Counted from the stretch's first letter, positions 33,139 through 42,430 are shown. The stretch is DNA of 58,571 nt from Bacteroidota bacterium (GCA_023417785.1 JAEZEH010000186.1:1-58571); one strand, 5' to 3'. Made by a program: numbers and translations. Notes: generated by a model from the letters alone, not told the origin.

Positions 33139-34059
33139 ATGAACCTGCAACAACTAGAATATATTATTGCCTTAGATATTTACCGCAACCATGCACGGGC
33201 TGCAAATTCCTGTAATGTTACTCAGCCAACATTAAGTATGATGGTGAAAAAGCTTGAAGAAGAGCTGGGAGTAAAAATTTTTGACAAAGGCCAGCCGCTG
33301 AAACCAACCAGGTCGGGAGAAATCATTATTTCGCGTGCCCGCCAGATCACTCAGGATATTCGAAACCTTAAGGAGTTTATCAAGAGTGAGAAGGATTCAA
33401 TAGACGGCGAGTATAGGCTGGGCGTTATTCCAACCCTGGCGCCATACCTGCTACCGCGATTTCTAAACGAATTCCTGGAAAAGCATCCGGGTGTCTCATT
33501 TACGGTCATGGAACTTCAAACTGCGGAGATAATTCGTTTGCTGAAAACGAGCCGGCTCGATATGGCGATTCTCGTCACGCCGCTCGACGATCGCGAAATC
33601 CGGGAGGTGCCCATTTTCTATGAACCAATTCTTCTGTATACCTCTCAGAACCTGAAGTTTTACGAACAGGATAGAGTAAATCTGAAGTCGCTTTCATTCG
33701 ATAACCTGTTGCTATTGGAAGAAGGCCATTGTTTTCGGGGGCAGGTTGAAAACCTGTGTACTTCCAGAGGAAAAAAGATCAATAGTCAGCTTAACTACCA
33801 AAGCGGTTCTTTCGAAACGCTGAAAGCCATGGTGGATAATGATTATGGATATACCCTTATTCCGGAGCTGGCAGTGAACGTGAGGAGCAAACACGTAAAG
33901 CGATTTGTGTCGCCGGAACCGGTGCGTGAGGTCAGCTTCGCGGTGCACAACGGATTTGTGAAAGAAAACCTCCTCGTAAAGATGCGTGAGGCAATTCTGA
34001 AATGCATTCCGGCTCACTTTAAAAAGAACGAAAAGTACATACGCGTCCGATGGAATTAG
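33139..34059 (+). CDS. oxyR: LysR-family peroxide regulator OxyR
   Basis: A 306-residue LysR-type regulator. The N-terminal helix-turn-helix is at ~1-60 (NLQQLEYIIALDIYRNHARA, TQPTLSMMVKKLEEELG), followed by a linker helix and effector domain. It has the two redox cysteines of OxyR, C198 and C207 (EEGHCFRGQVENLC), nine residues apart as in E. coli C199/C208. A disulfide there activates transcription under peroxide. Divergent from ahpC with a shared palindrome. Confidence 0.93.
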   Translation: MNLQQLEYIIALDIYRNHARAANSCNVTQPTLSMMVKKLEEELGVKIFDKGQPLKPTRSGEIIISRARQITQDIRNLKEFIKSEKDSIDGEYRLGVIPTLAPYLLPRFLNEFLEKHPGVSFTVMELQTAEIIRLLKTSRLDMAILVTPLDDREIREVPIFYEPILLYTSQNLKFYEQDRVNLKSLSFDNLLLLEEGHCFRGQVENLCTSRGKKINSQLNYQSGSFETLKAMVDNDYGYTLIPELAVNVRSKHVKRFVSPEPVREVSFAVHNGFVKENLLVKMREAILKCIPAHFKKNEKYIRVRWN

Positions 34060-34123
34060 ATGTATGGCCTTACTTACGTCAGCCATCTGATCAGGCACTG
34101 AAACTCCACCTTCGTGTTTGGAA

Positions 34124-34543
34124 TCACTTACCGGATTTCATCGCTTTCAGAACCTTAAACGATGGCTCATGCAAAAGCTTCTTATACTCTGGAGTTTCAC
34201 ATCCGTAAATTGCGACTTTGCCCTGTTCATCGCAGTGTACGCCCCAGCCATAACGCTTCGCCAACGGTGACGCCCTGAAGCAGGGCTGCCCTTTTGAAAA
34301 GAATTGTTTCCGGGCCTCAGCATATTCGCTCTTGGTCAAGTCATTCCTTTCAGCAAATACCCGAAAAAAGACGTCGTCGGAAGTGTACTTGTAGGGATGG
34401 TCATAAATCAGATCGAACTGCATCCCGGCTATAGTTTTGTTGTCGCCTTTGGACGGGGGAACTTCGCCCTGGGTAACCGGGCAATCCGCGGCTATCTCAA
34501 TGAATGTATTGTAATAATTGGTGGTGTGAAGCTTACTTGACAT
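34124..34543 (-). CDS. DUF6157 family protein
   Basis: A 139-residue cytoplasmic protein. ATG at 34543 (MSSKLHTTNYYNTFIEIA) is preferred; the longer frame has no homologous look. The sequence HTTNYYNTFIEIAADCP...EVPP, IYDHPYKYTSDDV, FFSKGQPCFRASPLAKRYGWGVH and FKVLKAMK fits DUF6157. Function is unknown. Conserved Cys/His could bind a ligand. It lies convergent to oxyR with a 65-bp gap. Confidence 0.85.
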   Translation of the reverse strand: MSSKLHTTNYYNTFIEIAADCPVTQGEVPPSKGDNKTIAGMQFDLIYDHPYKYTSDDVFFRVFAERNDLTKSEYAEARKQFFSKGQPCFRASPLAKRYGWGVHCDEQGKVAIYGCETPEYKKLLHEPSFKVLKAMKSGK

Positions 34544-34767
34544 TTTCTTCCTCGTGTAGTGCCGAACAATATACCAAATTACCCTTAATGGCTCAAGTCT
34601 GGCCCGGATACAAAGCCCCGGACAAATTCCGAAAGGCCGCAGGCCCGGCCAGGAATGGCAGCTTCCAGAACCCTGTAACAGTAGAACCTTGAAACTTGAG
34701 TCTTTTTTTGTAACCTTTCCGGGCTGCACTGGTAACTAATACGGAAATCGAAAAGCCCACGATCCGG

Positions 34768-35307
34768 ATGACAGATGAATCGATAATGGAGGCTGTGAAA
34801 AACGGTGATCTTCAAAAGGCGTCGCTGCTCTTTGAACGATATAACAAGCGCATTTTCAATTTTCTCGCCCAACTGTCCAACGACAGGGACGTGGCTGACG
34901 ATTTAACCCAGAACGTGTTTCTGCGGATGATCAGATACCGGAACAGTTTTCGTAATGATTCGCGGTTTACACCCTGGATCTATCAGATTGCACGGAATGT
35001 ATATTCTGATCATTATCAGATGGCGAAAAAAAAACATGCACCCGCTGTGGATATCGAACACGTCAGTGATATGATTCCCGATGAATCTGAAAGCGCCGTG
35101 ATAGAGGAAAAGGAAGTTTTGCTGCACCGGAGCATGGCCCTCCTTACGGAGGAACAGCGCGAACTGTTGATTCTAACCAGATTTCAAAATATGCGATACG
35201 AGGAGGTGGCGCAGATAATGGATACCACCGTCGCTAATATCAAGGTGAAGGTTCACCGTGCGATTGGAAAACTACGCGAACACTATTTCGCATTGGCTAA
35301 AACATAA
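34768..35307 (+). CDS. ECF-type RNA polymerase sigma factor
   Basis: A 179-residue sigma-70 factor. Region 2 is at ~20-85 (RDVADDLTQNVFLRMIRY, then SRFTPWIYQIARNVYSDHY) and region 4 at ~115-170 (LLTEEQRELLILTRFQNMRYEEVAQIMDTTVANIKVKVHRAIGKLRE). It has a small ECF layout with no region 3. The 5-bp gap to the next gene, a membrane protein with cytoplasmic N-terminus, makes that gene its probable anti-sigma factor. Confidence 0.92.
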   Translation: MTDESIMEAVKNGDLQKASLLFERYNKRIFNFLAQLSNDRDVADDLTQNVFLRMIRYRNSFRNDSRFTPWIYQIARNVYSDHYQMAKKKHAPAVDIEHVSDMIPDESESAVIEEKEVLLHRSMALLTEEQRELLILTRFQNMRYEEVAQIMDTTVANIKVKVHRAIGKLREHYFALAKT

Positions 35308-35312
35308 GAGTT

Positions 35313-36083
35313 ATGGACAACGAGAAACTGGAAAGTCTGCTGATTGACTATATCGATGGGAAACTCAATAGTGTCGATAAACATTTTGTGGAACAGGAGC
35401 TGATGAAAAACCCGGCCTCATTTCGTATGTATGAGGAACTAAAGGAGGTAATCCGCGTGATGGGCAAGATCAGCCCGGCGCAACCATCCGGGCAGTTACG
35501 GAATAACTTTGAGGCTATACTCCGCCAGGAAATGGATGCTTCTAAAGAGGCGCGGATTATCGCTATGCGGCCATGGTGGTACGCGGTTGCGGCCGGAGTC
35601 GCTTTATTGATCACCGGTTTGAGCATTGGATGGTTTGTCAATGACCGTAATCGCCAGGCCGACCAGATGGCTGCTATTGAAGCGGAAAAGACGTATACCC
35701 GAGAGGTTGTATCCAGGCTTTCCGACCGGGAATCACCCGGCAACCGGATCCTTGCTGTACGAGAAGCGTCATCAGCTGATAACCTGAACGCCAAAATTAT
35801 TGAAAGCCTGATCCGTACGATGGACAGCGATCCTAATTCCAATGTGCGCCTCGCCGCTATGGATGCATTGGGTAAATTCCGGGATGAACCAACCGTACGA
35901 AAAGCCTTGGTGTCATCCCTTGCCAGACAGACTGATCCGGTGGTACAAATAGCGCTGATTCAGCTTATCGTCGAGCTGAAAGAAAAAAATGCAGTGGAAC
36001 CGTTGCAGCAGATTATTCAGAACGAAGCTTCGATCGAATCTGTCAAGGACGAGGCACATCTAGGTATACTGGTGCTGTCATAA
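35313..36083 (+). CDS. Anti-sigma factor-like membrane protein with HEAT repeats
   Basis: A 256-residue protein. The cytoplasmic N-terminus (~1-85, LLIDYIDGKLNSVDKHFVEQELMKNPA) is typical of anti-sigma domains but has no zinc-binding His/Cys. One transmembrane helix is at ~88-110 (WWYAVAAGVALLITGLSIGWF). The periplasmic part (~150-256) carries HEAT-type repeats (NVRLAAMDALGKFRDEPTVRKAL, then VVQIALIQLIVEL). HEAT repeats as the sensor domain are unusual. It sits 5 bp after the ECF sigma gene. Confidence 0.87.
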   Translation: MDNEKLESLLIDYIDGKLNSVDKHFVEQELMKNPASFRMYEELKEVIRVMGKISPAQPSGQLRNNFEAILRQEMDASKEARIIAMRPWWYAVAAGVALLITGLSIGWFVNDRNRQADQMAAIEAEKTYTREVVSRLSDRESPGNRILAVREASSADNLNAKIIESLIRTMDSDPNSNVRLAAMDALGKFRDEPTVRKALVSSLARQTDPVVQIALIQLIVELKEKNAVEPLQQIIQNEASIESVKDEAHLGILVLS

Positions 36084-36142
36084 AAAGAAAATTATCGCGA
36101 TAACTTATAGGTAAACGAACATCTCATTGTAAAACTAAAAAA

Positions 36143-36913
36143 ATGAAAACAAGAATTTCAGGTATAATAGTGCTGTTGATCATGCTGGCCGGCGGACTTC
36201 ACGCCCAGGAATACAAAGTGGCCCGCAATTCCGGAAAGCTGGTGATCAGGGAAGTAAACCACGTTACCATCGAGGGGTATAACGGCAACGAGATCGTATT
36301 CTCGTCACTCGATGGTCCAAAAAAGAAAGACTCACGGGCAGAGGGCTTACGTTCAGTAAGCAGCATGGGGCTCGAAGACAACACCGGGTTCGGCATTGCT
36401 GTTCAGGAGAGGCAAGGGGTAGTTGAGGTGTACCAAATGAAAAAGATGGACGGCACACGCTTAAAGATCATGGTGCCCAGGGGGGTGGCAATTTCGGTAA
36501 GTCACACTACGCCCTATGGAGGGGGGCTAAAATTCAAAAACGTGGAGAGCGAAATTGAGGTGTCGACGGTGCATAACGGTGTTCATCTCGAGAATGTGAC
36601 AGGTCCGCTGACCATAAAGACTGTCCATGGCGCCATTGAAGCCACACTGGGTAGCAACATGAAAAGCCCTTTGTCGCTTGCGTCGGCCCATGGTCTCATC
36701 GATATAACTGTTCCGGCCACTACGAAAGCAAATGTGAATCTGTCAACCTCGTATGGAGAAATCTTTGTAGATCCTGCCATCAAGATTGAGTTCGATGAGA
36801 AGAGCGATTGGGTAAAGTATGGATCCAGCAAGATCAATGGAAAGATCAATGGAGGCGGTTTGGACCTGTCTCTGTCCTCTGCCCACGGAAATATCTATAT
36901 CCGCAAAAGTTAA
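36143..36913 (+). CDS. DUF4097-type exported beta-repeat protein 1
   Basis: A 256-residue exported protein with a signal peptide (1-~21, GGLHAQE). The mature part is a parallel beta-helix-like set of repeats with short alternating strands (GLKFKNVESEIEVSTVHNGVHLENVTGPLTIKT) and repeated AHG[LN]I motifs, characteristic of DUF4097 adhesin-like proteins. It follows the anti-sigma gene by 59 bp, and a similar gene follows it. It is likely in the sigma factor's regulon. No enzymatic motif seen. Confidence 0.85.
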   Translation: MKTRISGIIVLLIMLAGGLHAQEYKVARNSGKLVIREVNHVTIEGYNGNEIVFSSLDGPKKKDSRAEGLRSVSSMGLEDNTGFGIAVQERQGVVEVYQMKKMDGTRLKIMVPRGVAISVSHTTPYGGGLKFKNVESEIEVSTVHNGVHLENVTGPLTIKTVHGAIEATLGSNMKSPLSLASAHGLIDITVPATTKANVNLSTSYGEIFVDPAIKIEFDEKSDWVKYGSSKINGKINGGGLDLSLSSAHGNIYIRKS

Positions 36914-36973
36914 TAGAGAACGCTTCACAGGTTATGTGAAGAGTTCCATTTTTCAAATTCAACTTTCAAACGC

Positions 36974-37717
36974 ATGAAAACGCTTATCATAGCAGGTCTG
37001 ATGATCTGCGCCGGGCACCTCCTTGCCCAGACACAGATTGAGACGAAGATTCCGGTAAGATCAGAACAAAAACTGAAAATGCATTTTGAGGATCCCGAAC
37101 TTATCAAAGTCCATACATGGGAAAAGCAGGAGATCCTCATCAAAGGAACGGTGAGTATCAACCGCGGTGAGCACGACGGTTCATTCGAAATCACCGCAGA
37201 TCAAAAAGGCGACGTAGTTGTGGTTACTTCGCGGATTAAAAACCGCGACAATATTCCAAAAAGGACAATAATTCATAAAGGCGATCAGGATTACTACTTT
37301 CAGACAGGAGACCAAAATGATCCGGCCATTCAGAAGTTCTTCGCAGAACACGGCCGCGAATACACCTACATGTCAAATGGAATCATCCATGACATCATCC
37401 TGGAAGTATTTGTTCCGCGAGGCATGGCCAGTTCCCTTGAAGCGAAGTTCGGATTAGTTGAGGTAACCGATTTTGAAGGGCCGCTAACCGTCAATTCTAC
37501 CTTCGGTGGTGTCGATGCGACGGTTGTTGCCGGGAGGACAGGCGAGCTGATTGCCCGGACTCATTTTGGTGAGATCCTGACCAATCTCGATACAAAGTTT
37601 ACACCGATTGATCAGTCTAAAAGTAATCACTGGACCGAGATTCGCACGACGCCGGGAACCGGCCCAAGTTATCAGTTCGAATCGAAGTTTGGCAAAGTGT
37701 ATTTGCGGAAGCCTTAA
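36974..37717 (+). CDS. DUF4097-type exported beta-repeat protein 2
   Basis: A 247-residue exported protein with a signal peptide (1-~18, HLLAQ). Layout matches the previous gene: IKVHTWEKQEILIKGTV near the N-terminus and a C-terminal ladder LEAKFGLVEVTDFEGPLTVNSTFGGVDATV that ends FGKVYLRKP. It is probably part of the sigma/anti-sigma cluster and may be surface or periplasmic. Its last 4 bp overlap the convergent transporter gene. Confidence 0.82.
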   Translation: MKTLIIAGLMICAGHLLAQTQIETKIPVRSEQKLKMHFEDPELIKVHTWEKQEILIKGTVSINRGEHDGSFEITADQKGDVVVVTSRIKNRDNIPKRTIIHKGDQDYYFQTGDQNDPAIQKFFAEHGREYTYMSNGIIHDIILEVFVPRGMASSLEAKFGLVEVTDFEGPLTVNSTFGGVDATVVAGRTGELIARTHFGEILTNLDTKFTPIDQSKSNHWTEIRTTPGTGPSYQFESKFGKVYLRKP

Positions 37718-38712
37718 GAGGTTTTGGCTTTTCCGGCCATCTGTTGGGCAAGCATACTTCCCGCGAGTAGCTGCAAGGAATGATAAATCATTAGGGGCAG
37801 CAGAATAATACCAAAAGCATTCGCCTGTGGAAAAAGTATCTGCCCCATGACAGCTCCCTGCACCAGTGACTTCTTTGAACCGCAGAAAATCACGGTGATT
37901 CGATCCTCACGCGGAAACTTCATCCACGTGGATATGACTTGCATTATCAGCAGCATCACCATAAACAGAAGGAGCATGAGTGCAGTGAGGGTAACCAGTT
38001 CCAACGCCGTGTAACCGGTAAACATATTGCCTGTAAACGATTCTGCGAAGGCTCGAAAGACAATAAGCAATATCACTGCCTGGTCAAAGTATCGCAGATG
38101 GGCCTTATAACGCTCGACGAAGCCACCGAGGACGTTATTTAACATTAAGCCGGCAATGACAGGAAGCAGAACCTGCAAACAGAGATTGATGATCACGCCT
38201 GACAAGTCGGCTATCGAGAGGGTGTCACTATCCACGAACAGGCTCATCCACACAGGTGTAATAAAAATCCCGATCAGGCTTGATACGCTGGCGTTGAATA
38301 TGGCCGCAGAAATATTCCCGCCGGCAATGGACACCATTACCACCGACGAGGATACCGTTGACGGCAAGGCAGCAAGGTAGAAAACACCGATCCACCAGTA
38401 TTCATAATCGGGGTTAGAGGTGAATGAATAAAGCATCAGGATCAGCAACGGAAATACAAGGAACGTCGTAATTTGAATAACCAGATGTAGTTTCCAGTGG
38501 CCGAGGCCGGTTTTCAACCGTGTCCAGTTGAGTTTGAGTCCGTAGAAAAAGAAAATTATCCCGACCCCGATGTTGGAAATCGTCTTAAGATGGAAGGGAT
38601 TATCATCCGCTCCTGCCTCCGGGAACAGCCATGCCAGCAAGACCATGGCAATCATCAGGAAGAAAAAACCGTTGAGACCGGCCCGGGACAATAGGGAAAG
38701 AAATCGGCTCAT
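37714..38712 (-). CDS. SBF-like (bile acid:Na+ symporter family) transporter
   Basis: A 332-residue protein with ten hydrophobic segments, of the SBF-like/YfeH group: NIGVGIIFFFYGLKLN near TM2 and the two inverted-repeat crossover regions LPSTVSSSVVMVSIAGGNISAAIFN and FCGSKKSLVQGAVMGQILF. These contain the Ser/Thr/Asn-rich discontinuous helices. Transported substrate unknown. Minus-strand single gene, converging on the DUF4097 gene with a 4-bp overlap. Confidence 0.88.
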   Translation of the reverse strand: MSRFLSLLSRAGLNGFFFLMIAMVLLAWLFPEAGADDNPFHLKTISNIGVGIIFFFYGLKLNWTRLKTGLGHWKLHLVIQITTFLVFPLLILMLYSFTSNPDYEYWWIGVFYLAALPSTVSSSVVMVSIAGGNISAAIFNASVSSLIGIFITPVWMSLFVDSDTLSIADLSGVIINLCLQVLLPVIAGLMLNNVLGGFVERYKAHLRYFDQAVILLIVFRAFAESFTGNMFTGYTALELVTLTALMLLLFMVMLLIMQVISTWMKFPREDRITVIFCGSKKSLVQGAVMGQILFPQANAFGIILLPLMIYHSLQLLAGSMLAQQMAGKAKTS

Positions 38713-38839
38713 AGTAAACCAGTAGTTGCAAACTAAATGGTGAACGGGCAGTTTCCTAATGGATTAAAGAAAAGTTGTTTTCGCGCCAAGTCCTTTTCGT
38801 TCTCGTTCCATGCCATCGGAAGGATCGGCCGCCTGACCA

Positions 38840-38871
38840 TTTGTGTACAAACCTCATTTCTTGTGGCACAA
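38840..38871. promoter_or_regulatory. Two small dyads upstream of the SET gene
   Basis: TTTGTGTACAAA (38840-38851) and TTGTGGCACAA (38861-38871) are both short palindromes with the same TTGTG/CACAA half sites. Their centres are about 20.5 bp apart, close to two helical turns. They lie ~65-95 bp before the SET start. A regulator binding site is inference. Confidence 0.35.
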
Positions 38872-38934
38872 AGATTTTTCATGAAGCGTAAAAGTTCTAT
38901 CTTCACGCGCTTTTATAAAATCTTATATTCTTTA

Positions 38935-39474
38935 ATGGCACTACTGGAAAAGCAACTGTACGTAAAGAAGTCTACCATTCCCAATGCAGGGAAAGGTCTT
39001 TTCACGAAGAAGTTTATACCGAAAGGGACCTTGATCGTCGAGTACAAAGGTCGGCGCTCAGCCTGGAAAGAGGTTGAGGATGAGGATGGAAAGAACGGCT
39101 ATATTTTCTACATCAATCGGAATAATGTCATCGATGGCCAGCCTTACAAATCGGCCCTGGCCCGGTACGCGAACGATGCACGGGGTTTGGTGAAGATCAA
39201 GGGTTTGACTAACAACTGCGACTACATTGTTGACGGAAACCGCGCCTACATCGAGTCCAAGAAGGACATTCCTGCCGGTTCAGAAATCTTTGTTGACTAT
39301 GGCAAAGATTATTGGAAGGTAATCAGACACAATATCAAGCTCTGGGCCGACGAGGAAAAGGAAGCTCAGAAGGCAAAGAAGAAGAATGGAAAAGTCGTGA
39401 AGTCAGCCACCACGAAATCAAAAAAGGTGAAGACGAAACACAAGACAGCAAAACGAGTGGATACCCACAAATAG
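38935..39474 (+). CDS. SET-domain protein with basic tail
   Basis: A 179-residue protein. ATG at 38935 (MALLEKQLYVKKSTIPNAGKG) is preferred over an earlier frame start. SET motifs: IPNAGKGLFTKKFIPKGTLI, the SAM/Asn region ARYANDARG and NNCDY, and the ending EIFVDYGKDYW, which matches ELxxDYGxxYW. The C-terminal ~45 residues are Lys-rich and Glu-rich, then KKxKTKHKTAKR, unlike eukaryotic proteins but similar to other bacterial SET proteins. Protein lysine methylation is the family activity. Target unknown. It does not belong to an evident operon. Confidence 0.9.
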   Translation: MALLEKQLYVKKSTIPNAGKGLFTKKFIPKGTLIVEYKGRRSAWKEVEDEDGKNGYIFYINRNNVIDGQPYKSALARYANDARGLVKIKGLTNNCDYIVDGNRAYIESKKDIPAGSEIFVDYGKDYWKVIRHNIKLWADEEKEAQKAKKKNGKVVKSATTKSKKVKTKHKTAKRVDTHK

Positions 39475-39481
39475 GCGCGAT

Positions 39482-42430
39482 CTACTCGCGCCGTGTCTCC
39501 AGTTCGACAATCCTTTCAGTAACATTGGCTGCATATTCATCGAGACCAACCCGTAAAGCTTCATCACGATAAACGCGAAGCAATGGTAGCGATTCCGGAT
39601 TGAATTGTATCGCTTCAGCCAGGATGGTATAAGGGTATAGTTTTTTATCTTCGGTCTTTCGGAAAAACTGATACGCGGCAATCACAGCTTCTTCAAAATA
39701 TGGATTATACGTGGCAAGGACGCGGTAATTCTTTTCTGCGGTTATCGTGTCTCCATTCGCGTCACTGATCAGCGCGGTATAAAACATCTTTTCGAGATTT
39801 CGTTCCGGGGGGAATTCTATCCCGTCATTGATCTGGCTGGCGAGTTCCCGAACCTGCCCACGGGAAGCCAGCATTCTCAGTTCAAAATGGCGGGTTTCAT
39901 TATAAAGCCTTTGATCCGTAAGTCGCAGACCGCCGATCCGACGATAGTATCGAATAGCCGGCACGACTTGGCCCGCCTCAAAATACTTGCGTGACATATC
40001 GAGCAATGCCTGGGCCTTATAATTGGCGTCATCAAAACGATTGCTTAACCTGTTAAATAGTACGGAATCCGATGTCCCGATGCGGTACCGACAGAATTGA
40101 TATCTCTCCGGATCCGTCAGCAGCTCGGCTTCCGAAGGCGGGATTGTGAGAATCTGCTTTATGCGGGTTGCTATTTGTTTTTGTGCATCATCCCCGTGGA
40201 CCAAAACAGTATCCCAGGCGTTGATTGCATTCCGAACGCGACGCGCTTCGGTGAGTGCGATGGCATTGTAAAATCTGGCGTCTTTGAAGTCATAGGTGTC
40301 TGCGTACGAAAAAAACGTCGATGCCCTTTCAGGATTTCCCTGTTCCAGGGCCCACAACCCCATAATATAGTTGAATTTCCCCTGGTAGCTCTGACTAAGA
40401 AAGACCTGTTCAGCCAGCACGCCCATCGCCCCGGAAATGTTTCCCTGGTGATAGAAGCCAAACGCCAGAGACGACTTCAACGCTTCGCTAAATGAGGCAT
40501 TGTCCGGGTCGGATGCAATTCTGTACGCTTCGTTTACAAACACGCTGTCAATTCGCTTGGCGTTGTGAATAGTGTAATTGTTGAGCAACGTCGCGGTGTG
40601 TAAATTCAGTTTTTTGTTCGCCAACGGGTCAACATCATAGTTGAATGGTGTTCTGAATACCGTAGCTGACGCAAGGGCGTTGGAAATTGTTCCTGGTGCA
40701 TCGCTGTCAAATGCCCGAAGGAGTGAATCGGTTTTCAACGGGATAAATTCTGAGGCAGCCAACCCGAAAAAGTTCATCTCGGCGGTTGATCGGGCTTTGC
40801 GATCTTCCCGCGCCTGATTCAGGAAAAACGCTGCGGAGTCAACGTTGCGGACCTTCAGATAGGCCACTCCTGCATTGTTGGCGAGAAACGCCGACCCCGG
40901 CTTTGTTTTCAATCCATCGGTATAAGCCTTTATAGCCTTAAAGTATTCACTCGTCCAAAGGTGAATATTGCCTGCGTTGACCAGTGAGTACTCGGTGGCC
41001 CCTTTGTCATTGGCAAGCCCGTAGTAATAGTGGGCCTCCTTGATGTTCAGCTTGGATGATTTTATATGTGCCAGCATGTAGCTGGACCGATAGTTTTGAT
41101 ATCCCTGGCGTTGCCCCTGCAGATAAAACGATTCGGCAAAGGTTTCGTTTGCCATTCGGGTATGCAAATCACCGGCGATGTTATAAAACGCGGCCATCCC
41201 ATGATAGAGATAATCCCTCCAATTGGCATACACTACGAACGCAAGCGTGGCAATCAATCCGGCCAGGCGATATGAGAAGTAAGGCATTCTTCGTGGCGTA
41301 TACATTACCCGGTAGGCGGGGGCATTGCTCGTGAGCAGATCGCCATAGTTCGAGATCAGATACAGAAGGAACATAAGGCCGTAACCGGCATGAACAAAGA
41401 TGATGATCTCACGTATGATCTTCAGGCCAGGGTCATTCAGATTGGTGAGCAAATGAGCGGTGGTCGCAAAACAAATCGCTCCGAGGGCAAGGTAGATTAG
41501 CGCGCCAAACGGATAGAAAGCCATTATGTTTCTGTATAAAACTTCACGGTTCCGGTAACCCCAAATGCCGATCAGAGCCGATATCGATAAAAGCAGGTAA
41601 GCATTGAGGTAAATGAAGTCCCAGTTGATCACTCGCAGCTCGTGTAACGCTGTGATGAATACGTTCACAAGATAAATTACGCCAATGATCAGCATGTGCT
41701 GCATACTTCGTGAAGGCCCTTGTCCCACCAGATAGACAAAGGCCGCCATTATTTCATGTCCGACGAGGATAATGAAGATCAACGATAGCACCATAGTGCC
41801 TGTGAGGCTGGTCAGGTAAATGTGATAAAACGGAAACGGCACCGACGAGAAGTAGACTATCGCTGCTCCAAGCAAAATGGTAATGGCTGTGAACGTCAGA
41901 ATCCGGAAAAGCAACGGGGTTCGTGAGCGAAACAAATTAAAGTAAACGGACGGTATTGCATAGAGACCTATTACCCCTGCCGCGGTTGCCAGATGGTGGC
42001 TTCCGAATAAACCGAGAACTTCAAACCGGAGACTGATAAGCAACAGAATGATGAGGGTCATTCCGAAGAAATACCAGAATTTTTCCAACGTGGTGACAAC
42101 TGATATAAGTACGATGAAACAAAGGGCAAACACGCCCAGAAACATGTATGACGAACTTATGTCCGGGTGAAGTCTGCTGGCATTGAAGTGTTCCAGGATT
42201 ACATAGCTTTCTCCGGGCACATTGATTTCGAACGGTCCCAGCCTGAAGGTGTGGACGTTTGTCTCGAGTGTCTTTTGCTCCTGGAGCCGCGACCAGTTTG
42301 TAACACCATCCGGCCCCCGGAAATAACCATACCAAAGAAAGACGAGCGAAAAACAAAATATAACAGCGGTGGCTATCCAGGTGTAGCGATATTCTTTAAC
42401 CCAGTCACGCCAGAAAAACAAAGACGACAT
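39482..42430 (-). CDS. Large multi-span membrane protein with TPR-rich C-terminal half
   Basis: A 982-residue protein with two parts. Residues ~1-410 hold about eleven hydrophobic helices; a non-membrane loop at ~40-90 follows the first. Residues ~420-975 contain TPR-like repeats (NAGNIHLWTSEYFKAIKAYTDGLKTKPGSAFLANNAGVAY). No signal for known exporters, O-antigen ligases or glycosyltransferases was recognised. It converges on the SET gene with 7 bp between stops. Function unknown. A membrane component with a soluble scaffold is a fair description. Confidence 0.8.
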   Translation of the reverse strand: MSSLFFWRDWVKEYRYTWIATAVIFCFSLVFLWYGYFRGPDGVTNWSRLQEQKTLETNVHTFRLGPFEINVPGESYVILEHFNASRLHPDISSSYMFLGVFALCFIVLISVVTTLEKFWYFFGMTLIILLLISLRFEVLGLFGSHHLATAAGVIGLYAIPSVYFNLFRSRTPLLFRILTFTAITILLGAAIVYFSSVPFPFYHIYLTSLTGTMVLSLIFIILVGHEIMAAFVYLVGQGPSRSMQHMLIIGVIYLVNVFITALHELRVINWDFIYLNAYLLLSISALIGIWGYRNREVLYRNIMAFYPFGALIYLALGAICFATTAHLLTNLNDPGLKIIREIIIFVHAGYGLMFLLYLISNYGDLLTSNAPAYRVMYTPRRMPYFSYRLAGLIATLAFVVYANWRDYLYHGMAAFYNIAGDLHTRMANETFAESFYLQGQRQGYQNYRSSYMLAHIKSSKLNIKEAHYYYGLANDKGATEYSLVNAGNIHLWTSEYFKAIKAYTDGLKTKPGSAFLANNAGVAYLKVRNVDSAAFFLNQAREDRKARSTAEMNFFGLAASEFIPLKTDSLLRAFDSDAPGTISNALASATVFRTPFNYDVDPLANKKLNLHTATLLNNYTIHNAKRIDSVFVNEAYRIASDPDNASFSEALKSSLAFGFYHQGNISGAMGVLAEQVFLSQSYQGKFNYIMGLWALEQGNPERASTFFSYADTYDFKDARFYNAIALTEARRVRNAINAWDTVLVHGDDAQKQIATRIKQILTIPPSEAELLTDPERYQFCRYRIGTSDSVLFNRLSNRFDDANYKAQALLDMSRKYFEAGQVVPAIRYYRRIGGLRLTDQRLYNETRHFELRMLASRGQVRELASQINDGIEFPPERNLEKMFYTALISDANGDTITAEKNYRVLATYNPYFEEAVIAAYQFFRKTEDKKLYPYTILAEAIQFNPESLPLLRVYRDEALRVGLDEYAANVTERIVELETRRE

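Noticed and set aside
34768..36083. Zinc-type anti-sigma factor after the ECF sigma
   Set aside because: The N-terminal domain has no HxxxCxxC motif, so only the general anti-sigma label is kept.
38861..38880. Sigma-54 promoter (TGGCAC) before the SET gene
   Set aside because: The -12 half lacks the essential GC; it is only the end of a palindrome.
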